From positions 310,001-374,000 of the forward strand of contig NZ_CADIJX010000002.1 in NCBI RefSeq assembly GCF_902859625.1: a stretch of DNA of 64,000 nt. Reading direction: 5' to 3'. Below the pieces are notes generated by a model. It did not search any database. It saw nothing but the letters and a program-made list of their open reading frames with translations, and was not told where the DNA came from. Of this stretch, positions 31,428 through 39,971 are shown in pieces. Both the position numbers and the translations under genes were made by a program. The DNA is from Achromobacter pestifer. GTDB lineage: Bacteria; Pseudomonadota; Gammaproteobacteria; Burkholderiales; Burkholderiaceae_B. Position 1 is the first letter of the stretch. Each line of letters begins with the position of its first letter.

Positions 31428-32641
31428 CGCTTGAATCTCCTATCGCGGATCGCGCGCACTGCGCGAACCAGTACATCTTCGGTGCCAAAGCCGCCGGCCT
31501 TGGTCACCACGGGCAGGCCAGCGGCCGTGCCTCCGGTCAGCGTGCCCAGAGGCACGCCGCCCATGACTTCATCCACCAGGGCGATGCCGCGGGCGGCAAG
31601 CGCCACCAGCACGCTGCGCGCGCCGTCGCCTCCGGTGGCGACCACGCCCGCCGCGCGCGAGACCGTGATCAATTGCGCAGCCAGGCTGCCCAGACGTTCG
31701 GCGACCCGCTCGGAATCCAGGCCATCCAATTGGCCTTCGGGCGCCAGCAGCAGCACCGTGCCGGCTTCGGCGGGGGCTTGCGCGTGTGCGCGCAGCAGGG
31801 GTTGGGCCCAGGCCTGCCACGCCGCGTCGTCTGCCAGTTGGGCAAGCGACGGCGTCCAGGTGTCGGCGCCCGAGGCTTGCAGGGCCGCGGCTTGTGCGCG
31901 CGCGGCGCTGTGCTGCGACGTGACGACGACCACGACGGGTGCCCGCTGATCGGCGCCGGCCCAGACTCGGGCCAGCGGCACGGCCAGGCCGCCCGCGCCC
32001 ACGGGCAGGACGTGTTCGCCCAGCAGTCCGATGGCGCGCGCCAACCGTTCCAGGTCGGCGTCAGTGGTGGCGTCGACCACCACCGTGTGGCCCGCCTGCT
32101 GGATGCGGGCGGCCAGTGCGTCCGGCGTGTCGCCGTCCAACACCGCGACGTGCGCGCAGCCCAGCAGGGTGGGGATATGGCTTTCCGTCACCGGGGTGAC
32201 CGGATCGGTGGCCGCCGAGGTCTCGGTGACCGGTTTGCCGTTCACGTAGAGAATGCCTTGCTCGACGGTGCGGCCGGTGGCCGGGAACGCGGGGCAGATG
32301 ACCGCCACCGTGTCCGGACCCCAGGCGGCGCGCGCGGCGTCGATCTCGGCTTTGAATGCGCCGCGCAAGGTGGAGTCCACCTTCTTGTACAGACGCGAAA
32401 CGCCAGCGGCGCGTAGCTGTTGCACGTTCTGCGTAATGACCTGCGCGGCCTCGGCGGCGGGCAGGGCCCGGCTGTTGGTCGTGACGGCCAGGACTTCCAC
32501 GCCAGCCGTCGCCGGGCCGGACAATGCTTCGTCGGCGCCGCCGATGGAAAGATGCGTGCTCCAGCCCGCGCGCACGAACTGCACCGCGGTGTCGCCGGAA
32601 CCGGTCAGATCATCGGCAACGATGGCGATAGTGGGATTCAA
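31424..32641 (-). CDS. dtnK: Four-carbon acid sugar kinase (DUF1537), D-threonate kinase-like
   Basis: A 405-residue kinase that phosphorylates a C4 sugar acid at O4. The N-terminal substrate domain opens NPTIAIVADDLTGSGDTAVQ, the family signature. The C-terminal nucleotide domain has ATGGDGARSVL and a Gly-rich GGVPLGTL. The start codon is TTG, sharing bases with the stop of the permease gene, with GGAGAGG upstream. Its pairing with PdxA2 suggests D-threonate or erythronate as substrate; the exact acid is an inference. Confidence 0.87.
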   Translation of the reverse strand: MNPTIAIVADDLTGSGDTAVQFVRAGWSTHLSIGGADEALSGPATAGVEVLAVTTNSRALPAAEAAQVITQNVQQLRAAGVSRLYKKVDSTLRGAFKAEIDAARAAWGPDTVAVICPAFPATGRTVEQGILYVNGKPVTETSAATDPVTPVTESHIPTLLGCAHVAVLDGDTPDALAARIQQAGHTVVVDATTDADLERLARAIGLLGEHVLPVGAGGLAVPLARVWAGADQRAPVVVVVTSQHSAARAQAAALQASGADTWTPSLAQLADDAAWQAWAQPLLRAHAQAPAEAGTVLLLAPEGQLDGLDSERVAERLGSLAAQLITVSRAAGVVATGGDGARSVLVALAARGIALVDEVMGGVPLGTLTGGTAAGLPVVTKAGGFGTEDVLVRAVRAIRDRRFKR

Positions 32642-33669
32642 AGAGCCTCTCCGCGCGCTTCGCCCAACGTGGGCGTGGCGTTGGTGGGGTCGGCGTCCTC
32701 GGATTTGAGTTCACCCGCCCGTTTCAGGAAATACGAGGCCAGCATCGGCGCCAGGATCGAACTGATCAGCACGCAGGCCGCAACCTGCGCGGTGGCGGTC
32801 GACACGTATTGCTGGAAGTTGGGGTCGGCAGCCGCGACCACGGCGGGCGTGGCGATGGCGTTGCCGGCGGTCGTGCCTGCCGCGAAGCCCAGACCGCTCT
32901 TGCCGCCACGGCGCAGGATCATGCGATAGCCCAGATACACCAAGCCGCCGGTGATGGGGCTGATGATCAGACCCAGGATCAATCCGCTGGTGCCACCGCT
33001 GATCACCGCGCCCAGGTTGATGCCGGTGCCCAGCGCGAAAGCGAAGAACGGGATGACGATGTTGGGCACGGGCTTGAGCACGTCGCGCCACTTCGGGTCC
33101 AGGTTACCCACGACCACACCCAGCAGGAAGGGCACCAGGGCCGCCACCAGGGCGATCATCGGAATGTCGGCCAGGCCAGATGCGCCGAGGAACAGCAGGC
33201 TGAAGAAGGGGCCGTCGTTGACCGCGCTGGCCACATAGGCGCCGCGGTCGCGGGCATCGCCGTATTGGCCGGTATAGGCCAGCCACAGGCCGCCGTTGCT
33301 GTTGTCGAAGGCGGCCAGCAGGGCCAGGATGGATACGCCCATCACGCCGTCCAGGCCGACATAGCTGCCCAGGATGATGATCAGGGTGGCAGGCACCAGC
33401 GTCTTCATCAGCAGGATGGTGCCGGCGGTGGCCAGGATGGGGCCGCCCGTGCGGGCGTTGACTTGCGTGCCGGTCGCGAAGATCAGCAGCGCGATCAGCG
33501 GCAGGGCGCTGTTCTTGAACAGGGCGGTGGTGAACCCGCCGATGGCGAGCGCGTCAGGGGCGAAGGTGCCGATCAGGGAACCCAGGATCAGCGGCACAAG
33601 CATCAATCCACCAGGGATTTTTTGCATGGTGCCAAAAAAGGGCGAACGAGAAGGTGCGGTGGTCGACAC
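32638..33669 (-). CDS. 2-keto-3-deoxygluconate permease family transporter
   Basis: An inner-membrane transporter of about ten hydrophobic helices, 343 residues, of the KdgT family. The family opening IPGGLMLVPLILGSLIGTF is clear, as is DNSNGGLWLAYTGQYG and the C-terminal AGTTAGNAIATPAVVAAAD. The GTG at 33669 has GGAG nine bases upstream; an internal ATG at 33627 is the alternative. It heads the operon with dtnK, pdxA2 and gntR, so it most likely imports the C4 sugar acid they degrade, not necessarily ketodeoxygluconate. Confidence 0.87.
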   Translation of the reverse strand: MSTTAPSRSPFFGTMQKIPGGLMLVPLILGSLIGTFAPDALAIGGFTTALFKNSALPLIALLIFATGTQVNARTGGPILATAGTILLMKTLVPATLIIILGSYVGLDGVMGVSILALLAAFDNSNGGLWLAYTGQYGDARDRGAYVASAVNDGPFFSLLFLGASGLADIPMIALVAALVPFLLGVVVGNLDPKWRDVLKPVPNIVIPFFAFALGTGINLGAVISGGTSGLILGLIISPITGGLVYLGYRMILRRGGKSGLGFAAGTTAGNAIATPAVVAAADPNFQQYVSTATAQVAACVLISSILAPMLASYFLKRAGELKSEDADPTNATPTLGEARGEAL

Positions 33670-33751
33670 TTGCGGAGTCTCCAGGACGGTTCTGGTGGGT
33701 TGCAGACGTTCGTTGGCGCGTCTGTCAGGGGGTTGAAAACCGACAGTGTAC

Positions 33752-33780
33752 ACCTGTACGTACAGCTAGTACGTACAGGT
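33752..33780. promoter_or_regulatory. GntR-type operator palindrome
   Basis: Twelve-base arms ACCTGTACGTAC and GTACGTACAGGT face each other across five bases. Each arm contains GTACGTAC, itself a palindrome, so two overlapping GntR sites are possible. It lies about 80 bases upstream of the permease start, between that gene and the 3' end of marR. Confidence 0.8.
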
Positions 33781-33846
33781 TTCCCCCAGTCCCGGCGACG
33801 GTGGCATGGCGGCGCTTGTACCGGGGCGCCGCCATGCAGGGACGAT

Positions 33847-34380
33847 TCAGGTGTATCGCGCCCGGCGCGTGCCCCCCTCGCGGCGGCTGGCCTTCTCGGC
33901 GACCAGGTTGCCTTCCGCCATGAGCCGCCCGCGCTGTTCGATGCGGGCCAGAAAGTCGCGAAACAGCGCGACTTCGCTATCACTCAGGTCTTGCACCAAC
34001 AGGTCGTTCAAGTGCGAGACTTCGGGTAGCAGCGCCTGATAGCGGGCGATGCCGTCGGCGGTGGCCTCCACGCGCACGACGCGGCGATCCGCGCTGTCAT
34101 GCAGCCGCCGCAACCACCCCTTTTCGCACAGCGCACCCACCGTGCGTGACGTACGGGCCAGATCCAACTTGGCCGCCGAGGCAAGCTCTGCCGAATTCAT
34201 GATGCCGCCTTCAACGGCGCAGGCCAGGATCCGCCACTCGCGCCGCGTGATGCCAAAACGCCCTTCGCATAGCCGCAGAAAGACGGGGTTGGATTGGGAC
34301 CATGCCTGATACAGCCGGTACATCAGCATGTCCGCAAGACTGCGCTGGCTGGGGGAAGGCTGGGATGGCAGGGCGTGCAT
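33847..34380 (-). CDS. MarR family transcriptional regulator
   Basis: A 177-residue winged-HTH regulator. The DNA-binding core is at about 45-115 (FGITRREWRILACAVEGG, SAAKLDLARTSRTVGAL, and the wing LHDSADRRVVRVEAT). The C-terminal helix is extended with basic residues. It is divergent from the Bug-receptor/sulfatase pair at 34509, its likely target. Confidence 0.92.
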   Translation of the reverse strand: MHALPSQPSPSQRSLADMLMYRLYQAWSQSNPVFLRLCEGRFGITRREWRILACAVEGGIMNSAELASAAKLDLARTSRTVGALCEKGWLRRLHDSADRRVVRVEATADGIARYQALLPEVSHLNDLLVQDLSDSEVALFRDFLARIEQRGRLMAEGNLVAEKASRREGGTRRARYT

Positions 34381-34508
34381 ATCGTTATGGAAAGTCCTGG
34401 ATTAGATCAACCAATGGCCGGGTTGCTACAGTCAATCCACTCATTTGGGTATCGGCCGGGCATGAATAACCATAACCGACAGCGGGCCACTGTCTCCAGG
34501 AGAAGACA

Positions 34509-35483
34509 ATGCGTAAGTGGATGACGGGCGCCTTGGCGGCGACGATGTTGTCAGGGGCGGCGTCGCTGGCCTGTGCGCAGCAGGCGCCGCTGGATGGCGC
34601 GCTGACCATTGTGGTGGGTTATCCGCCAGGCGGCAGTTCCGATCGTATTGCGCGGTTGGTGGCGGATCGGCTCAAGGACCGGGTGGGCGTGCCCGTCGTG
34701 GTCGAGAACAAGACAGGCGCTGGCGGCCGCATCGCGGCACAGGGCCTGCATGCCGCGCCGGCTACTCAGAACGTGCTGATGCTGGCCAACCCGGCCGTGA
34801 TGGTGGTGGCGCCGCTGGTCTATGCCCAGCCGGGCTACGACGCCCAGCGTGATTTCAAGCCGGTGTCGCTGGTCAGCCGCTACAAGTTCGCCTTGGCGGT
34901 GCCGGCCAGTTCCTCGATCAACGACGTGCAAGCCCTGCGCCAATGGCTGCGCGCCAACCCCAAGCAGTTCACCGTGGGCGTGCCGGCCACGGGCAGCCTG
35001 CCGCACTTTTTCGCGCTGATGCTGGGCCGCGAGATCAGCCAGGAGCCGGAAGTGGTCGGTTACCGGGGATCGGCCCCGCTGATCTCAGAACTGATCGGCG
35101 GCATATTGCCTCAAGGGATCGACACGCTGGATACCCTGTTGCCGCAGCACCGGGCGGGCAAGATCCGCATCCTGGCCACCTCTGGCGACGCGCGTGATGC
35201 GGACTTGAAGGATGTGCCCACGTTCCGCGAAAGCGGCGTGAACCTGGCGGCCGACGGCTGGAACGCTTTCTTTGCTCCCGCGGCGATGCCCGCGGCCAAG
35301 ATCGAGCGGCTGGGCGCGGACATTGCCGCCATCCTGAAAGAGCCCGCCATGCAGGCAGCCGTGCGCGATGCGTACCTGGAGCCAGTGTCGTTGGATGCGG
35401 CAGGCACTGCCGACGCGCTGACGGCCTACCGCAAGCAATGGGAGCCCGTGGTGCGGGCATCCGGCTTCACGGCCACGCAATGA
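34509..35483 (+). CDS. Bug/TTT substrate-binding protein
   Basis: A periplasmic receptor of 324 residues with a Sec signal (MTGALAATMLSGAASLACAQ, cleavage after CAQ or ACA). The Bug signature TIVVGYPPGGSSDRIARLVA and the segment GYRGSAPLISELIGG are clear. No TctAB carrier is adjacent. It is followed by the sulfatase-like gene, whose start lies 12 bases after this stop, so the ligand may be the product or substrate of that enzyme. A MarR gene faces it. Confidence 0.92.
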   Translation: MRKWMTGALAATMLSGAASLACAQQAPLDGALTIVVGYPPGGSSDRIARLVADRLKDRVGVPVVVENKTGAGGRIAAQGLHAAPATQNVLMLANPAVMVVAPLVYAQPGYDAQRDFKPVSLVSRYKFALAVPASSSINDVQALRQWLRANPKQFTVGVPATGSLPHFFALMLGREISQEPEVVGYRGSAPLISELIGGILPQGIDTLDTLLPQHRAGKIRILATSGDARDADLKDVPTFRESGVNLAADGWNAFFAPAAMPAAKIERLGADIAAILKEPAMQAAVRDAYLEPVSLDAAGTADALTAYRKQWEPVVRASGFTATQ

Positions 35484-35494
35484 AGGGAGCGGCA

Positions 35495-37063
35495 ATGAGC
35501 ACGGTGCAGAATGTGTTGTTCATCATGGCCGACCAGCTACGGGCCGACCATCTGAGCTGTTATGGGCATCCCTACTTGCAGACCCCCAGCCTGGATGCGC
35601 TGGCGGCGCGCGGTGTGCGCTTTGACCGCGCCTTTGTGAACTCAGGCGTCTGCGGCCCCTCGCGCATGAGCTACTACACGGGGCGCTACCCCTCCCGCCA
35701 CGGCGCGACATGGAACCGCGTGCCGCTGTCGGTCAATGAGATCACGCTGGGCGAATACCTGGCGGGGCAGGGGCGGGAACTGGCGCTGGCGGGCAAGACC
35801 CACATCATCCCCGACAAAGCCGGCATGGAACGACTGGCCATCGACGGCGCATCCGAACTGGGCGTGCTGCTGAGCCGCGGGGGCTTCACCGAGCTGGACC
35901 GCTACGACGGCCACCATGCCCCGGGCAAGGAAAGCGGCTATCCCGCCTTCCTGCGCCGCAACGGCTATGACAGCGCGGACCCCTGGACCGACTACGTGAT
36001 TGCAGGCGTGGACGCCAGCGGCCAGATCGTCAGTGGTTGGAACATGCGCAACGTGCATCTGCCGTCGCGTGTTGCCGAACCGCATTCCGAAACCGCCTAT
36101 ATGACGGACCAGGCGCTGGACTTCATGAAGCAGCGCGGCAGCCAACCCTGGGTGTTGCACCTGAGCTACGTCAAGCCGCACTGGCCCTACATGGCGCCCG
36201 CCCCATACCACCAGCGCTACTCCGCCGATCAATGCCTGCCGGTACGGCGCAACCGCGAAGAACTGACAGACGCGCATCCCGTCGTGGCGGCCTATCGCCA
36301 GCAGGAAGAAAGCGTCAGCTTTTCCACTGATGAATGCGTGCGCGTGGTGCGGCCTGCCTATCAAGGGTTGATCCGGCAACTGGACGACCACCTGGGCCGC
36401 CTGTTCGACTACATGGAAGGCGCGGGGCTGATGAAGAACACGCTGATCGTGTTCACGGCGGATCATGGCGATTTCCTGGGCGACCATTGGCTGGGGGAAA
36501 AGGAACTGTTCTACGACACCGTGCAACGGGTTCCCTTCATTCTGATGGACCCGTCAGCCGATGCCGACGCCACAAGAGGCCGCGCATTGGCCGATATGGT
36601 GGAGAGCGTGGATGTGGTGCCGACCGTGCTGCGCGCGCTGGGCACGCCGGGGCCGGCACACCGGCTGGAAGGCCGCGAGCTGCAAACGCTGCTGCACGGC
36701 CGCGATGCGGCGACGCCGTGGCGGGACTGTGTGTTTTCAGAGCTGGACTACAGCTTCCGCCAGGCGCGTGTGCTGCGCGGCAAGACGCCGCAAAACGCGC
36801 GCGCCTGGTCGGTGCGCACAGACCGCTGGCGCTACGTGTATTGGCTGGACGAACCCGAACAGCTTTTTGACCTGCATGCCGACCCGGATGAATTCCAGGA
36901 CCTGGGACGAAGCACCGCGCACGCCAGCGTGCGCCTGGAACTGCGCCAGCGGCTGCTGGACTGGATGCTGCGCGGCAAGCGTCGCACCACCATCAGTGAC
37001 GAGGCCGTGGAAAACGCCACCAACGCGCACAAGCGCGCGGGTGTGTTTTTCGGGCAGTGGTAG
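35495..37063 (+). CDS. Sulfatase-superfamily hydrolase (arylsulfatase/phosphonate monoester hydrolase type)
   Basis: A 522-residue alkaline-phosphatase-superfamily enzyme. The metal site starts in LFIMADQLRADHLSCYG (about 8-24). The formylglycine motif CxPxR appears as VCGPSRMSYYTGRYPS, where the Cys must be oxidised to formylglycine. The second metal motif is TADHGDFLGDH, with a downstream Lys in GEKELFYD. There is no signal peptide, so it acts in the cytoplasm. AGGGAG lies five bases before the ATG at 35495. Sulfate ester and phosphonate/phosphate diesters are both possible substrates. Confidence 0.88.
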   Translation: MSTVQNVLFIMADQLRADHLSCYGHPYLQTPSLDALAARGVRFDRAFVNSGVCGPSRMSYYTGRYPSRHGATWNRVPLSVNEITLGEYLAGQGRELALAGKTHIIPDKAGMERLAIDGASELGVLLSRGGFTELDRYDGHHAPGKESGYPAFLRRNGYDSADPWTDYVIAGVDASGQIVSGWNMRNVHLPSRVAEPHSETAYMTDQALDFMKQRGSQPWVLHLSYVKPHWPYMAPAPYHQRYSADQCLPVRRNREELTDAHPVVAAYRQQEESVSFSTDECVRVVRPAYQGLIRQLDDHLGRLFDYMEGAGLMKNTLIVFTADHGDFLGDHWLGEKELFYDTVQRVPFILMDPSADADATRGRALADMVESVDVVPTVLRALGTPGPAHRLEGRELQTLLHGRDAATPWRDCVFSELDYSFRQARVLRGKTPQNARAWSVRTDRWRYVYWLDEPEQLFDLHADPDEFQDLGRSTAHASVRLELRQRLLDWMLRGKRRTTISDEAVENATNAHKRAGVFFGQW

Positions 37064-37068
37064 GGGGT

Positions 37069-37102
37069 GGTCTTCGGGGGGGGGGCGCTCCTCCCGAAGA
37101 CC
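37069..37102. terminator. Hairpin between convergent genes, with poly-G tract
   Basis: GGTCTTCGGG pairs with CCCGAAGACC between the convergent sulfatase and fadD genes. The loop side holds a run of ten G. There is little T tract, so termination strength is uncertain. Confidence 0.5.
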
Positions 37103-37104
37103 GT

Positions 37105-38811
37105 TCAGACCTGGCTGGATGACTGCGTTTCGGGCTGCGGTGCCGCCTGCTGCGCTTCCGGCTTCAACTCCCGTCGCAAGATCTTGCCCACGTTGGTGCG
37201 CGGTAGATCATCACGGAATTCCACATAACGCGGCACCTTGTACCCCGTCAGTTGCGTGCGGCAGTGGGCGATCAGCGCCTCGGCGGTCAGATGAGGATCC
37301 TTGCGGATCACATACAGCTTCACCGCTTCGCCCGCGCGCTCGTCCGGCACGCCCACCGCAGCCACTTCACGCACGCCAGGGTGCAACGCCGCGGCGTCTT
37401 CGACCTCGTTGGGATATACGTTGAAGCCCGACACCAGGATCATGTCCTTCTTGCGGTCGACCAGAAACACATAGCCGTCTTCATCCACGTAGCCAATATC
37501 GCCCGTGCGCAGGAAACCGTCCGCGTACATCACCAGCGCGGTTTCGTCGGGCCGGTTCCAATAGCCCTGTGTGACCTGGGGGCCGCGCACGCAGATCTCG
37601 CCGTTCTCGCCGATGCCTTGTTCCACGCCATCATCGTCGCGGATGGAGATTTCCGTCGACGGTATCGGCAAGCCGATCGATCCGGTGAAGACCTTGACGT
37701 CCAGCGGATTGAGGGTGACGGCAGGCGAGGTCTCGGTCAGGCCATAGGCTTGTGCCAGCGATTTGCCGGTGACGGCACGCCAGCGGTCGGCCACCGCGCG
37801 TTGCACCGCCATGCCGCCGCCCATCGTCAGCCGCAGTTGCGAAAAATCCAGCTTGGCGAAGTCGGGGTGGTTGAGCAGGGCGTTGAACAAGGTGTTGACC
37901 CCAGTGAAGCAGGAAAACGGCACCTTGCTCATTTCTTTGATCAAACCAGGAATGTCGCGCGGATTGATGATCAGCAGGTTGCTGGCGCCGATTTTCATGA
38001 AGGTCAGGCAGTTCGCCGTCAGCGCGAAGATGTGATAGAGCGGCAGGGCCGTCACGATGCACTCTTTTCCTTCCGTGACCAGCGGCTTGATCCAGGCGTG
38101 GGCCTGGCTAAGATTGGCCACCAGGTTGCCATGCGAGAGCATCGCGGCCTTGGCCACGCCTGTCGTGCCACCGGTGTATTGCAGGCAAGCCAGGTCGCGC
38201 TGGTCCAGCGCCACCTCGGTGAAGGGCGCGTTGCGGCCAGCGCGCAGCGCTGCCCCCAGGCGGACGGCGCCGGGCAGCGACCACGCGGGCACCATGCGCT
38301 TGACGCGGCGGACCACGAAGTCGACGAACGCGCCTTTGACGGGGCGAAGCATCTCGCCAATCGAGGTCACCAGTACGCGCTCGATCGACGTCCGGGGCAG
38401 GGCCTTTTGCAGCGTCGCCGCGAAGTTGTCGGCCACGACGATGGCGCGGGCACCCGAGTCGGCCAACTGGTGCTCAAGCTCGTGCGCGGTATAGAGCGGA
38501 TTGCAGTTGACGATGATGCAGCCGGCGCGCAGGGCGCCGAACAGGCAGACCGGATATTGCAGCAGATTGGGCATCATCAGCGCGATGCGGTCGCCTTTGC
38601 CTAATCCGTTGGCGTGCAGCCAGGCGGCGAAGTCGCGTGTCAGCGCGTCCAGTTCGGCATAGCTGATGGACCTTCCCATGCTGATGTAGGCCGTCTTGTC
38701 GGCGTACCGGCGGCAGCTGTCCCGGACGATCGAGACCAGCGTTGTCACGCCGTCCATCTCGATGTCCGCGGGAACGCCTGCGGGATAGCTCTTGTGCCAG
38801 ATTCGTTCCAT
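37105..38811 (-). CDS. fadD: Long-chain fatty acid-CoA ligase
   Basis: Activates fatty acids to acyl-CoA at the inner membrane for beta-oxidation. The 568-residue ANL enzyme carries LQYTGGTTGVAKAAMLSH (P-loop), QAYGLTETSPAV, RTGDIGYVDEDGYVFLVDRKK (with the FACS-type segment) and a C-terminal RTNVGKILRRELK containing the catalytic Lys. It is the most downstream gene of the minus-strand fatty-acid locus, 16 bases after the chalcone-isomerase-like gene. Confidence 0.92.
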   Translation of the reverse strand: MERIWHKSYPAGVPADIEMDGVTTLVSIVRDSCRRYADKTAYISMGRSISYAELDALTRDFAAWLHANGLGKGDRIALMMPNLLQYPVCLFGALRAGCIIVNCNPLYTAHELEHQLADSGARAIVVADNFAATLQKALPRTSIERVLVTSIGEMLRPVKGAFVDFVVRRVKRMVPAWSLPGAVRLGAALRAGRNAPFTEVALDQRDLACLQYTGGTTGVAKAAMLSHGNLVANLSQAHAWIKPLVTEGKECIVTALPLYHIFALTANCLTFMKIGASNLLIINPRDIPGLIKEMSKVPFSCFTGVNTLFNALLNHPDFAKLDFSQLRLTMGGGMAVQRAVADRWRAVTGKSLAQAYGLTETSPAVTLNPLDVKVFTGSIGLPIPSTEISIRDDDGVEQGIGENGEICVRGPQVTQGYWNRPDETALVMYADGFLRTGDIGYVDEDGYVFLVDRKKDMILVSGFNVYPNEVEDAAALHPGVREVAAVGVPDERAGEAVKLYVIRKDPHLTAEALIAHCRTQLTGYKVPRYVEFRDDLPRTNVGKILRRELKPEAQQAAPQPETQSSSQV

Positions 38812-38827
38812 TGTGGTGGGATTCCGC

Positions 38828-39418
38828 CTAGTTGCCCAAGAGGGCTTTCTTCAAGGAGGCCTGCGCGGGGTTCTCGCCCAGCCAGACGCGCAGCAAGGCA
38901 CGCGCGAAATCGGGGCTGTCGATGCGGCCCCGTTGCTTGCCGTTGCCCGTGAGCGTGACACCACGAGCGTCGAAATCCAGATCGATCACGTCGCCCGTCT
39001 TGGCGGTGCCGATCTCGGCCATCATGCGGGATAAACGGTCAGCCGGCGCTTTCAGCGCGGCAAGCTCTTGCTTGGGTGTATTGTCGCGCAAACCTTCCTG
39101 CAAAGCGTCGTCCAGGCTTTTGCTGTCCACATCGCGCAGCAATTGCAGGCGGACGCGGCGTGGCTCCGTACTGTTGACCACCATGGCGGCATCACTGCTT
39201 TTGGTGGTGGCGTACAGCGCGGCGACGTAGACCTTCACGACGAACTTTGTTCGCAGTCCGGCGCCATTGAGCACCAGCGCGTGACCACCTTCGGACAGCT
39301 GTTCCGGCACGCGCACACCCGCGATCTCCATGTCGGCGGCAAGGGCAGGCGGGCCTGCCAGGCTGGCGGCAAGAATAAGACTCAGGGCGGCGGATCGCCC
39401 TCCAGAGATTCGATGCAT
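38828..39418 (-). CDS. Chalcone isomerase-like periplasmic protein
   Basis: A 196-residue exported protein of the bacterial chalcone-isomerase-like fold (fatty-acid-binding relatives in plants). A Sec signal covers residues 1-27 (ending PALAAD). The core has LVLNGAGLRTKFVVKVYVAA and LLRDVDSKSLDDALQEGLRD. AGGAGGAG precedes the ATG at 39418. Catalytic activity is unlikely to be known. The setting between a DUF4442 protein and FadD suggests fatty-acid binding or handling (inference). Confidence 0.85.
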   Translation of the reverse strand: MHRISGGRSAALSLILAASLAGPPALAADMEIAGVRVPEQLSEGGHALVLNGAGLRTKFVVKVYVAALYATTKSSDAAMVVNSTEPRRVRLQLLRDVDSKSLDDALQEGLRDNTPKQELAALKAPADRLSRMMAEIGTAKTGDVIDLDFDARGVTLTGNGKQRGRIDSPDFARALLRVWLGENPAQASLKKALLGN

Positions 39419-39927
39419 GGGTCTCCTCCTGTGTTCTTTCGCTTGTAGAACTTCTTGTCGGCGATATAGATCGTGCGTTCCACGACGGCATAGACCACGC
39501 CGTCCTTGTCCTTCAATTCCACGGTGTACGTGCGGGTCGTTTCGTGGTCCCGTGCGAGGATGCGGCGGATGTCCGCGATCTCGCCGGGCGGCAGCCGGAA
39601 ATCCACATACAAGGTCGTGTAGGCAGGCTTGCGGTAGCGGATCGACGCCGCCTTGTCCCACACGATGTGGTCCGCGCCCAGCGCGGACATCAGCATCGTG
39701 GGGTGGGCGCCGTCCGTCACGGCGAACAGCGACCCGCCATACATCGAACCAACGATATTTCGCGTGCGTCTTAGCAAGGGCAGCTTGATGCGGATGTGCT
39801 GGAAGTCCGGGGATACGTGCAACACCCGGCCGCCCGTGGCGCGAAACGCCGGGTGCAGGTTGAATCCCACCCGCATCAGGCGCGCGCGCCATGTCGGCGA
39901 CAGGTTCTTGAACCAATAGGGCTTCAC
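39382..39927 (-). CDS. DUF4442 hotdog-fold thioesterase-like protein
   Basis: A 181-residue cytoplasmic protein with a hotdog fold typical of acyl-CoA thioesterases. Family segments are LHPAFRATGGRVLHVSPDFQ, NIVGSMYGGSLFAVTDGAHP and KAASIRYRKPAY. It overlaps the chalcone-isomerase-like gene by 37 bases and follows the thiolase gene by 44, so it belongs to the fatty-acid operon. The likely role is release of free acids or CoA during beta-oxidation, inferred from fold and context. Confidence 0.83.
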   Translation of the reverse strand: MKPYWFKNLSPTWRARLMRVGFNLHPAFRATGGRVLHVSPDFQHIRIKLPLLRRTRNIVGSMYGGSLFAVTDGAHPTMLMSALGADHIVWDKAASIRYRKPAYTTLYVDFRLPPGEIADIRRILARDHETTRTYTVELKDKDGVVYAVVERTIYIADKKFYKRKNTGGDPCIESLEGDPPP

Positions 39928-39971
39928 GCTTTTTGCCTTTGCTTGCGGTTACCTGGCGGCCGACTCGTGCA

